The notes below the pieces were generated by a model. It saw only the letters and a program-made list of their open reading frames with translations. It was not told where the DNA came from and did not search any database. Below are positions 7,010-16,842 of a stretch of DNA of 64,000 bases, piece after piece (position 1 is the stretch's first letter; every line of letters starts with the position of its first letter). Source of the stretch: Dendrophyllia cribrosa (taxonomy: Eukaryota > Cnidaria > Anthozoa > Scleractinia > Dendrophylliidae); contig JAJLRJ010000011.1 of assembly GCA_024195265.1 (NCBI GenBank), positions 21,245,402 through 21,309,401 on the forward strand, in the 5' to 3' direction. A program made the translations under genes and the position numbers.

Positions 7010-10000
7010 ACAGACTCCGAGATCGGCTTACCTGCGCACTCGTCCTTCATCTTGCCGATGACCTTCTTGTTCTTCTGGCTGTGGAGTGGATGGTCCTTGG
7101 GATAATCACTTGTGTCGTAGAGTTCATCCAGAAGGTTCTCCATGTCTTTGTAGACATCATCCGTCTTGATCTCGAGGAGTAGGGAGTCTGTGTCTGTGTA
7201 GAGTAGGTCTACTCGCGGGCCGTACTTCAGCTTGAGATGATTGTAATAGAAGTCGTACATCAGTGTTTTGGAGAGATCAAGGATGCACATGCCTGTGTAG
7301 ACTGGCCGGTTGAAGAGGATGTTCACCCTGTGCATCTGTATCCCCGCCAGATTGTTTCCAAAGACCGTTGCTCTAGTAAACAGAGGGCTTGCGATAAGCT
7401 TTCTAATCTTGTCTTGCTCGTGCGCCCGTACAAGCTTCATGTCGATTCGGTTTCTGAGGTTCTCCATTGTCTTACCGAAGACGGAGTTGTTCATGAGCTT
7501 GAAGAAGTTCTTCTCGAAGTCTGAAGTGGCCTTCTTTCTGAGCTCGGTGTTCAGGGAGATGTATGGCTCCATCCACGCCCTCTGCTCAAACTTGAGCATT
7601 TTATGGATTTTCGTCAACTTCATTCCAAGATCCAGGTACTGCTGGAGTGCCCTGTAATGCAACACGTACCTGGATTTGTTGCGCAGTGTAAGGAGCAGCT
7701 TCTGCGTCTTGTCTTCTGGCTGTCCCTCTGCCAAGGCCCTTTGGTATGGTGACATCCATTCCTTTGGAACGACCTGCCTTTCTGGGGCAAGAGGATAAGC
7801 GTTGTGCTCATCATGCAGCTCCTCGGGGTACTCAAGATCAACCTCGAGAATATAACCAATCTTTCTGTTTGGCCTCCATCTCCTTATCTGTTGTTGTGTT
7901 GGAAAGACAGGACACCATGCGAAGTTGCCAACTGGGAGAGGCTGACTCATGGCCCATCCATAGAGATTGTTCGCGTCGAGATACATGATGTAACTTGACT
8001 CTTCGTCAGGGTTGTGGTCACGAAGATAGGGGTTGTTGGCCTTGCAGTGCTGCCTGCTCTCCATGGATATGCCGTCTCACAAGCCTCTTTCGACAAAGAG
8101 GTGCATGTTGATGTCTGTGAGAAGCTCCAGGTTGATTTTCGTATACCTAAGAAGAGCGTCCCATGAGAGACCAGGGCTTGTATAATAATGTGCCGGGTCA
8201 AGCTTGTAATGTTGCAGGCATGTTTTTCTGAAGTTCTCGAAAACATCGGCCAGAAGAAGCACATCTGTCTCAAGGTAGAGGTCGTGGTACTCTCCAAGCG
8301 TCTTGCATTCAAATACCTCCCACACTTTTTGCGCGTGGGCGTATTCTTTATCTGAGATGCCTTCCTTCTTGAGCTCGCTGTAGAAGGCATCCTTCGGCGG
8401 GAGAGAGGCCTCATCGAATCGAGTCCAAGAGTCCATGTATTCGTAAGGGTAAATCCCTTTTTGCAGGAGAAGGCTGCGTCTGGCTTGGTTCTTCTCGTGG
8501 CTTGCCGTGATTGTGAAGGACTCTGGCTTGTTTGCATCAACCAGGGCACTGAGGCTTGACTGCATGAACTGCAAGCTGTCAATGAACCTCAGCTTGCCGA
8601 GGGAGAAAGAGATGTATTTCTCCATGTTGTTTGGGATGCATTTCAAATCGGAATTCATATCCGCAATTCCACTCATGATATGGTGTGCATCATAACCCTT
8701 CAAGTTGTGAAAGATTACCGGGATTATTTCCATTTTCGGGTTGGTTCGGAAATGGTTGATGTTGCAAGAATGGTGAGCCGCACCCCGATATTTGCCTGTG
8801 ATGTGGCAATGATCTTTGACTGTGTCTCGAACAGAGTCTTGGATTAGAGACTCCCCACAGAACAGACAGTCGACCTGCTCGAATAATTTGTCTGCGATGG
8901 CCTGCCTTTTGTTTCTTGGCCCAATAAATGGGAACTCACCCAGTTTACCATCATTGTCCTGGATGTAAGTTTTGAATGTCTTTTGATAACATTTGTTAGT
9001 GTGGCGAGGAATGAAGCCCACGTGTTCCCCGGTGTTTGGATCATAAGCCGCAATGGTGTCCCTGTGGTTCTCCTTGACGAGAGACTTGTCACAGATGTGG
9101 CAATCTGTTGCACGGTCGAATTCTGTCCAGTCTGTTCTTGTCATGGAGAGTGGTACCTTGTATTGCAGCTCGTCTCTGATCACTCCTTCCAGCTGTTGAA
9201 GGCTGTCGAGAAAGACTGGCACCGAATCCTCTCCTCTGTATAGATAAGGCCCCTTTGTCTCTCCATCAGAGCGAACAGCTAGCATGCAGAACCCGTAGGG
9301 TTTATGTACGGATGTTGCAGTGGTGCTGCTCTGTTGGGGATCTGGTATGCAGCCGTGGACTTTTTCGACAATGCTTTCAAAGTCAGCATAGATGACCCAA
9401 GGCTTCTTCATCTGGTTCTGGAAGTTCTTGAAGTGGAGGAAGTTTTCGCCTTCTTTTGGCATTTCAGTTCGCATCGGCCTGCCTTTAACCCCCCTGCAAT
9501 AGAAGAGATGGTCGGTGAGAACCCTTTCTGAAGAAAAGGCTTGGAGGCACCTGTCACAGTGATGCATGCGGCGACCAGCATTGAACTCGCTGTGTAGAAG
9601 CCTGCTCATGCTCTTAATGTAACAATAATGTGATGTATGTGTGTCTGTGAGCATCATCAGATTAATCCTTTGCAGATTTGGATCCTCTAGCTCACTGACT
9701 CTGATTACAACCACCTTATTGTTCTGCCAGCCATTAAGGTTGATTGGAAGGTTGTTTTGGCGCTCAACCTTGGATATCTGACTCAATGGTGTTGGAAAAT
9801 CTATTCCAGTGAAGTTTAGACCATCATCAGTGAGATAACTGCCTATTCTGTTTGTGTTAACATTTACAGGAAACAATGCAGATCTCAGTGCCCAGCGCAG
9901 ACACCGGTTATCTCTGTTCTTCACATTGATGATAGCCTGCTTTGGCCTGAGTTTTGATGGTGTTGGGATAAATGTGCCGCCTCGTAGAGGATGGTATGCC

Positions 10001-10416
10001 CTGAACTCAAGGTAAACAGTTTTGATGTTCTCAATCACCCAACCAGAACCCAAATGCTGCCATCTGGCAATCTCTTCCTCAAAGCCATTCACAATGTCTT
10101 CCAGGATGCCCTCCTCTCGAAGCTGATATAGATTTGTAGCAATCAGTGGATTGACGTTCCAAAAGAAGTGAGTAATTTTTCGATTGTCCTCGCCTTCCAT
10201 TGAAAAGTGAACATCGAATGACAAAGTGACCTTCACCCCACCAAGCTCTGTGACTTCGCGTGCAATTTTCTGGAGAAAAGCAGCCTGATTAGTTATGAAA
10301 AATGAATTGAGGTCCTTGATTTGGTAGCCATCAGGGACGTTCATCTTATAACCATGCAACCAATTACCGAAGTAATCGTGGTTCCTTGGATTGAAGTCAA
10401 GACGTTGAACCGCCAT
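7010..10416 (-). pseudogene. Type B DNA polymerase of a Polinton/adintovirus-like element
   Basis: Protein-primed-type family B polymerase (DNA_pol_B_2 class) that copies the linear element DNA. The start at 10416 (MAVQRLDFNPRNH) is preferred because it follows a TATATAAC motif like those of the small genes; an upstream in-frame ATG at 10482 lies in tandem repeats. Visible domains in order: a zinc-finger-like CDRC..H..C segment (~res 287-308), exonuclease YADFES (~343-348), CHIC/CLFC cysteine pairs, an HNH-like DHCHITGKYRG (~535-545), exonuclease NLKGYD (~571-576), palm [20 protein letters not shown], and catalytic YTDTDS. The frame is broken between 8077 and 8064, and the C-terminus is lost after ~7010. 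The catalytic residues themselves look intact. Capsid, ATPase and integrase genes were not found in the window. Confidence 0.88.
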
Positions 10417-10439
10417 GTTATATACAGGGGTTTTATTTT
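10417..10439 (-). promoter_or_regulatory. AT-rich start-proximal motif before PolB
   Basis: Minus strand: A-rich block, CCCC, TGTATATAAC, then ATG. It resembles the small-gene motifs and supports a common element origin. Confidence 0.45.
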
Positions 10440-10440
10440 C

Positions 10441-10576
10441 TTCAATTGGTGATCTCGTGCCTGGGCTCTGTGCCATTGCCATGTGGGTTGGTATGCACAG
10501 GGGTGGGGTTTCTTCAATTGGTGATCTCGTGCCGGATCAGCATTCACAAGCAACTGTGGAGGTGATCTCGTACCTG
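10441..10576. repeat. Three imperfect copies of a GGTGATCTCGTGCC repeat
   Basis: TCAATTGGTGATCTCGTGCC occurs at ~10442 and ~10515, and GGTGATCTCGTACC at ~10561. They lie directly between PolB and the palindrome and may be part of the element terminus. Confidence 0.7.
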
Positions 10577-10737
10577 AGCAGCATAGAGCGTTGGTGCATT
10601 CGGGATCACCTAAATAAGGCCCCAAATGCCCGAGTTAAGCCCTCACATGAGGAATGACAATGACTCGTGTGAGGGCTTAACTCGGGCATTTGGGGCCTTA
10701 TTTAGGTGAGCCCGAATCACCAACGCTCTATGCTGCT
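10577..10737. repeat. Large near-perfect palindrome (~75-bp arms)
   Basis: Arms at 10577-10651 and 10664-10737 are reverse complements with a few mismatches, separated by only ~12 bases. The outer end is AGCAGCATAGAGCGTTGGTG and the inner part contains CCCAAATGCCCGAGTTAAGC. The right arm supplies the last codons and stop of the adjacent gene, so the palindrome arrived inside that gene and truncated it. It could be a foldback element, the hairpin terminus of the PolB element, or a rearrangement scar. Confidence 0.9.
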
Positions 10738-13241
10738 AGGGTTATTCCGATAATCCCCCCGGGTCCATGGCCATAGCGCATGAAAGTGGTCTCGATAAAC
10801 ATGTCGCTCCAAATGCCATTCCACAGCCCAGGAACATGGTGCATCACGTGCTCTCCTTTCATGAACTTCGAAAGTTCTTCTTCTCCCAAACTTTCCATTG
10901 ATCGTAGATAGTAAAGGCCATATCGAGCGTAGTTAACATGAGCAGACGCGAAAAAATATGGTAGCATTTGCTTTACAGCTGCCAAATGCAGAGGCCAGTC
11001 ACCCTCTCTTTCAGCTCGCACATACAACATCATAATGAAAACAGGCTTGATAAAGCAGTTGACCCACAGCTTAGAGGTTCTGCTTGCACTCGCAGCTTGC
11101 TCAAGTCGCGCTATCAGCTCCTCCATGGTAGTGACATCGTTGCCATCATTCATGATTCCTCTAAGTAGCTCTTCTGCAACTAACCTCATCGCTCTGACAT
11201 TCTGTGGGAATTTCTTACCAGACAACATTTTGTTTACTCCTGCAAATGTTGACTCCATAACCTCTGCGAGTCCAGATCCTTCCATAAGAGTGCCAACTGC
11301 ACCAACAAAGCTCATCATGTGCATTCCTCCAAGACATATAATGACATCCTCAAACTCATTTGGGTAAGCCCACTTCACTTCCACAGCAACTTTGTAGAGT
11401 TGTTGATCACTAGTGAAAATTGCATTCTTCTGGCCTCTTTCCTTGGTTAGCCGCTTTGCCTCGTGGAGTGCTGTCATCATGGTATCTGGGTCGGATGGTG
11501 TCATGTCAATCAGAGGTAGATACACTGCCTTCGTCTTTGGCTGCATTGATACTCCTTGACCTCTAGTTACCTTGGTGTTATAGCCATTCTATTCTGGGCA
11601 TGTTTCATTGTTGATAACGTCATTTAAAAACGATACATCCAGTTCTCTGGCTCTTCGTTCAGAAATGATAGAGCTGCAAAGGACCTTAAGTGGAAGAACG
11701 CTCTTTAATGAATCTTTCTGTGGCATCGGTACTGTCTTTGGACCCTGATAGCGGTGCACCGGTATGTCAAAGTCTATAACTTGAGACATTTCAGGCTTAC
11801 TTATCCTGGCGATGGTATTGTCGTCATTGGCGTTACTAGTTTCATTCGCAGGCTGGGTCATAAGCATGGCAAGCGAGTGTGTCGTCGTCTTTCCATTTTG
11901 AGAGGAGATATCAGCGTCAAAGTTATCAGCCACAGCTTGGATGAGCCCCATACTCCCGTCCTCAATCCCACTCAACTTGGTGTCCTTTGTCGCTGCAAGA
12001 GCTGCAGACTTCTTAAAGCGTAGTATCTCGTCATATGAACAGGTTACCCTGAACTGGTACAGTTTGTTCAAGAGGGACTTTGAGTCCCTCATCAAATTTC
12101 CGAGTGCTATTTGCAGATGTGTGGGCTTGTTAGATGAAACACTGGTGACGATGTTGCCAATGAGAAGTGCGGGAAGAGTGTTATCCAAGTTGTCTGTTAT
12201 TGCTGCTAAAAGGTTCATCAGCGTTTGACTGACTGACGTCGCCATATCTTCCTTGGCTATTCTGATATCATACCGAGATTTGTCTGATTTGACCTGCTTC
12301 ACTTCATCGCAAATGACTTTTGCAAGCCTAGTAATTATGACATCATCTTGCTGGTCTTCTGTGTCACTGGCAAGATGAAGCGCAGATGATGCACTATTTC
12401 TAAAGACGACCAAACTTGACAATCCAGGTGAGGTGAGGACAACGATATCACCCATTAATTGATCTTGAATCTTCTTAAGGAAGGACCTTCGCAGTAACGT
12501 TTTCCCTCCAAATAACTGATATTGATGGTACAATTCAATGGAATTCCACAAGCGAGATCTATCTTTCATCATGTCATCAATAACCTGATCAAATGCTGGA
12601 TCTGTATCCTCGACTTCCCTTGATACATTCTGTGCTGCAGAAACTGACCTAGGAGACATGAAGTTTGTCATGCAGTCCACATGATATCTAGCATCAGCTG
12701 CATGCAAATCACTTAAAGCACCTTCAACCCGGATTCTCACTTGATCGGCTATATCATCATTACGTTTTGTGCAAACATCTAAGATTGATTGTTTGAACAC
12801 CTTTTTGCCAGGCCTGGCATAGGCTGTCTGACAAAGTGCTGCTTTCCTCCAGTGATCTGGATGTTTTTTGTCTTTTGACAAGTCACACTCATCACCACAA
12901 AAGATACATTGTTCTTTGAATCTAAAAGATTGCAGATGGGAACGACGCTTTTTAGAGGGCTGGTTTGCTGGAATACTGCTGGTACTCTCCCGTTTTTGGT
13001 GTCTTTTCAAATGTTGTTGGGAGGTATACGTGGAGACACAACTCCTATGGACATCTATGATTAACTCAGGGTTTTTTCTTAGCTTCTCTTCAAGCTCTAT
13101 ATGTATAGAATCCTTGTACTCTTTGCTAAAGCGTATGATTGTTTCAATACGAGCAGGGCCGGCATGTGTTCTATCCGTCTTGCCGTCACAATCAAATTTG
13201 CTCTTAAAAATGCACTCCATTCTAATCACGGCTTTATGCAA
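10728..13241 (-). pseudogene. Large DDE-like transposon-associated protein, one nonsense codon, 3' truncated
   Basis: Two frames called separately are one phase: a 550-codon part (13241-11589) and a 272-codon part from 11546, separated by a single TAG at 11589-11591 and 14 open codons, ~837 codons in all. The N-terminus has a C..C..H..H-like segment (SCVSTYTSQQHLKRHQ) and a Cys cluster (CIFCGDECDLSKDKKHPDHW). The C-terminal half contains VADNFDADISS, IFTSDQQLYKVAV, GGMHMMSFVGAVG and MFIETTFMRYG. These D, D, H and E positions look like an RNase-H/DDE transposase core, though no superfamily can be named. It is likely a recurrent invertebrate mobile family rather than a host gene. The end is cut by the palindrome. 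Confidence 0.6.
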
Positions 13242-13309
13242 GCTACAAGGATAAAAATGATGAATACATTATTTTTGAAGTCTTTCAGAATAAAAAGTGA
13301 CAAAATAAA

Positions 13310-13613
13310 CAATAATTTTGATTTTAAACCCCGATTGAAACAATAAAAACGTCGACATTTATCACTCTGAGACTCAATTCAATAATAAAACAAGTGTTAC
13401 AGCTAAGATATTGGGTTTTTTAAGCAGAAAAAAAATCGGCAAATGTTGATTCATCGTTAGAGCAATTTCAAATTAAAAACGTCAAATTAAACAGGGATTT
13501 TTATTTCAAAACACGGTAAAAACAATTAAAATAACGACATTTATCACTCTGAATCTCAATTCAATAAAAAAGTAAGTGTTTTAGGCAAGATATTGTATTT
13601 ATTTTGCAGATAT
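13310..13613. repeat. Diverged direct duplication (~115-bp units)
   Basis: Segments around 13330-13425 and 13520-13610 share ACATTTATCACTCTGA, CTCAATTCAATAA and AAGATATTG..TTTT in the same order. They flank the 5' end of the DDE-like gene and show local segmental duplication. Confidence 0.65.
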
Positions 13614-14009
13614 ACTTACAGTTCTGACAGAACAGCATGGAGGCCGCCATCTTGGATTTGAAAAACCGAGGGTTCCTGGGTCCTAGTGTCCATTCCCAAA
13701 ATTCTTCAAATTCGGTTATTACCGGTTTTGTTTGCGTTTTTTCATATTTTTTTGGCACCTCATCTATTTTTGTTAATAAAAACACCTAGAATCTAAAAAT
13801 AATACATAAAACTCGGCTTACAACTTTCGCCACATGGTGCCCAATTCTATGCATACATATGTCTATGCAGGGAAAAGTGATTGCTTGATATCTCGAAATG
13901 CCCAAAGATTATGGGATGTCATCAATCGGATTATGAAAGGCAATACCTAAGACTAAAAGAATATGCATTAAAACATTGTATGGACCCATTTGCAAGCTTA
14001 TGGTAAAAA

Positions 14010-14354
14010 TCAGCATCTGTCTGCCGGACTATGGTATTCAATTATTCTCTCTAAATTGCGTTTCTTTGTTTCTAGTTCCGCCCATATGTTTTGTTTCTGT
14101 TGGTCGTCATGTGAAACGTTAGATAATCGTTTTTCTAAAGTTGCAATCGCCTGTTCAATTTCGTCCTGTTCTTTTGTCATTTCCTTCTTCTTAGTTGCTC
14201 CAAACTTAATAGATCTCTCTCTAACTTTCATTTTCACCATTTCCCATAGCAAGCTAGGATCAACAGTGTCATCATTTGCATATTCGTCTCTAGTTTCCTT
14301 TCCCGATCCGATGTACTCGTTGGATCTCGACGTTACTTGCCACCGCAAAGCCAA
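14010..14354 (-). pseudogene. LINE ORF2 fragment (endonuclease-RT linker)
   Basis: 114 codons containing DPSLLWEMVKMKVRERSIKF and a long charged helix (EIEQAIATLEKRLSN..IWAELETKKRNLERIIEY). This combination is characteristic of the linker between the endonuclease and reverse transcriptase of L1/Tx1-type LINEs. Both flanking domains are gone. The fragment ends abruptly at about 14010, and its 5' edge lies only ~20 bases from the end of ORF1. Confidence 0.65.
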
Positions 14355-14373
14355 GCTCTTGTTCTAAAAACTG

Positions 14374-14937
14374 TCACAGTATTTCCTCCGTGTTCTCCTT
14401 TTGGTCACTTGATGTTGACTCTTCTACAACATTCATAAATTTTATATTTTCCCATCTTGAGTATGCTTCCATGTACAAATTCTTAGTGTGTAGTTCCTTC
14501 GTCTCATTCTCCAACTGGGTTACCAGTTCAGACACACAAGCTTCTTGCTTTTCTTCCCGCTTCTTGACCGTCGCGTCTATTTGGGTGTTGCTGTCTTCGA
14601 GTCGTTTTATGTCGTGTTCAGCCGTAGTTTGGAAATCTTCAAGTCCCTTCATTCTGGTTTCTAGATTTTCTAGTTTCGCATTGATGCTTTGCAACGAGTT
14701 CTCTATAATATCTAGCTTTTGAAGCTTCTCTAATATTAACGACAGCTTGTCGCTCACGGCAACAGTTTGGTTCTCCGCCATTGTTAGTGCTGTTAACACC
14801 TCGTCTTCGAAGTCTTCTTCTACTTCAGAATCTTGATTCTTTGGCTTTTTCTTTTCCGGAGAGTCAGTATAACCATCAGATGAGTTTGAGGAGCGATTTC
14901 GGCGTTTGGTTATATATTTTTCGATAATATTAGCCAT
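14374..14937 (-). CDS. LINE ORF1 protein (187 aa, coiled coil)
   Basis: A basic, Ser-rich N-terminus with KKKPK, then a coiled coil from ~residue 55 to 150 (EKLQKLDIIENSLQSINAKL..), then YSRWENIKFMNV at ~159-170 leading into the usual RNA-binding region and ENTEEIL at the end. This is the ORF1 nucleic-acid-binding chaperone of an L1/Tx1-like LINE. The RNA-binding domain is cut short, and ORF2 linker sequence follows in a shifted frame, so this copy has an internal deletion of ORF1 3' end plus ORF2 endonuclease. The intact start MANIIEKYITKRR is chosen from the open frame. Confidence 0.7.
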   Translation of the reverse strand: MANIIEKYITKRRNRSSNSSDGYTDSPEKKKPKNQDSEVEEDFEDEVLTALTMAENQTVAVSDKLSLILEKLQKLDIIENSLQSINAKLENLETRMKGLEDFQTTAEHDIKRLEDSNTQIDATVKKREEKQEACVSELVTQLENETKELHTKNLYMEAYSRWENIKFMNVVEESTSSDQKENTEEIL

Positions 14938-16733
14938 TTACCACTGTAAGAAGAGAAAGGAATTGGCGGACAGTTGGACTTTAGCTCCTCACGTCGCCAT
15001 TGCTCAGCGGTCTCTCGTCTTGTCACGTTGAGTTGCAGATGTTTGTGATGGAGCGCTAAATGACGGGCGATCGAGAGATGAAAGGTCATAAAGAAAACCC
15101 TTGGGCAAGGAAGGAGGCTTTGTCTTGTGTTTCCTGGCGGCAGAAGCCATAATGAACAATGTTTGGGAACCAGAAAAGGTGCAAAAAACGCTGCGATAAA
15201 GAAACAACTAAAATGATCAAACGGACAAAACAAAGTGATCATGTTACATCCATGTGACAGTGGACAACAGCTAGCTGAGCACGGCATTGAGTCCTGGGGC
15301 TAATTAACTTATTCTCTAGGTATATGAGCCGCGATGATCGCCCATGCCTCACCAATCTTCAATTAAATGTCCGTGCAAGAGTTTCAAACCAGAATTGGTT
15401 TCACGAACATGACCACACACGTCTAGCGCGTCTTTTCTTTCTAAGAGGAATTTGAAGTAAAATCAATCGCTTTCGCCCTGACTTCTTGAGGTGCTGCAGA
15501 AGTAAGAGCCGCTGAAATCTTGAGACCTGAGTTTGCAGCTTAAAAACAAGAAAATGAAACGTGAGAACTACAAGAGCCAATGCCTCTCTTTTAAACGCAG
15601 GCATTTTATGCATGGATTTTATAATTTGCTGCCAATTTGATTTGATCGTGATCGTGATTGATGACAGGTTTGCCTCAGTTAATTGAGCAAGTATAAACAC
15701 TGAACAAATGTACCAAGGTTTAGTCAGTAAATATTTACTTCGATAAATGCCCAAGTGTAAACACAACATGAGAAGGCTGTCAAGGGGTCAACTTGTAAAC
15801 TCCAAAACTTGTTGACATGTAAACACACTATAAGAACAAATGAAGTGCAAAGGCATTAAAGGTAAATGAAAACTCTCATTTCAGCAGAACAAGACAATGG
15901 AGAAAATAAAGACAAGGGCGAACACAAGCCAACACCTAGGAAAGAAGAAAAGAACAACAGAAAGTATCCAAAAAGCTTGCCAGTTACAGTGTTCTTAGAC
16001 TGTAAGGTAAGGATAAATGTCTTTCAGGTCTTTGTTTTTTGCCATGACTCGTAGTAGATTCAAACTGATAAACGTTGCAAAAACGTGATCGAATGAGACT
16101 GATGCAATCTCCACACCACGGGTTGTGAAATACTATGCGACCACAAGCAGATATATTTGTCAACTCGACCTTGGTTACCGACCTAAACCATGCCTGATCA
16201 CAGGGTTAATCGAACTTTTACCTTGGTTAACTTTCTATTGTCTTGGGCGGCATGTACCATGGTACATGTATCAGTTGGCGTTTTACACTCGCAAAATATT
16301 TACCTAGGTAAGTAAACTCCAATACCTCGGTAAAACACTTAAGTCTAAACACGGCACTAATAGATGTTGAGGTTTCCCACAGTGTAAAATGTCTAAAACT
16401 AAAAATCAGAGGCCCTGAGGCTATATAGAGGCTTTATAGGGTGGAAAATATTATCAAAAAAATATATTGTACATAAATTATGCAACCAGGTCGCAACCCC
16501 TTTTTCTAATTTGCTGCAAATGCGCAGCTAATTCTCGTAACATCAAACCTACAGAAAATACTATTAGCTGCAGTTGTGACATCACGAAAATAGGCAGACA
16601 AATGTAACAAGCATGTGCAAAGCTTGCAAAAACATTGAACCTGGAAAACAGCAACAAACATGACAGCAGCTGTTTCAAAGAAAAAGCAGTAAATCAAATT
16701 GAGGAAAAAAGAAGTTGCATAATAAAACAATAA
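14938..16733. other. Non-coding; probable LINE 5' region then spacer
   Basis: About 14938-15290 is probably the LINE 5' UTR. A 122-codon frame (15769-15401, minus) has a basic C-terminus (RKKRRARRVW) but no recognised family and is not called. The rest shows no gene. Confidence 0.4.
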
Positions 16734-16842
16734 TGGTATTCGGATTTCACAAGATATCGAGAACTATCATGACCTCCCTTATCAGCGCAGAGGCCTCCAT
16801 GGTCATGATAATTCTTAATATCATGTGAAATCTGAATCCAAT
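16734..16842. mobile_element. MITE-like hairpin (~41-bp inverted arms)
   Basis: TTCGGATTTCACAAGATATC at the left pairs with GATATTAAG..GTGAAATCTGAA at the right; both arms end at a shared CATGACC. Two short CCTC boxes lie in the 25-base centre. Confidence 0.75.

Noticed and set aside
7237..7998. Plus-strand frames within PolB
   Set aside because: Antisense shadows of the polymerase coding strand.
15401..15769. 122-codon minus frame ending RKKRRARRVW
   Set aside because: Faint resemblance to a HARBI1-like N-terminus, but no downstream transposase was found.
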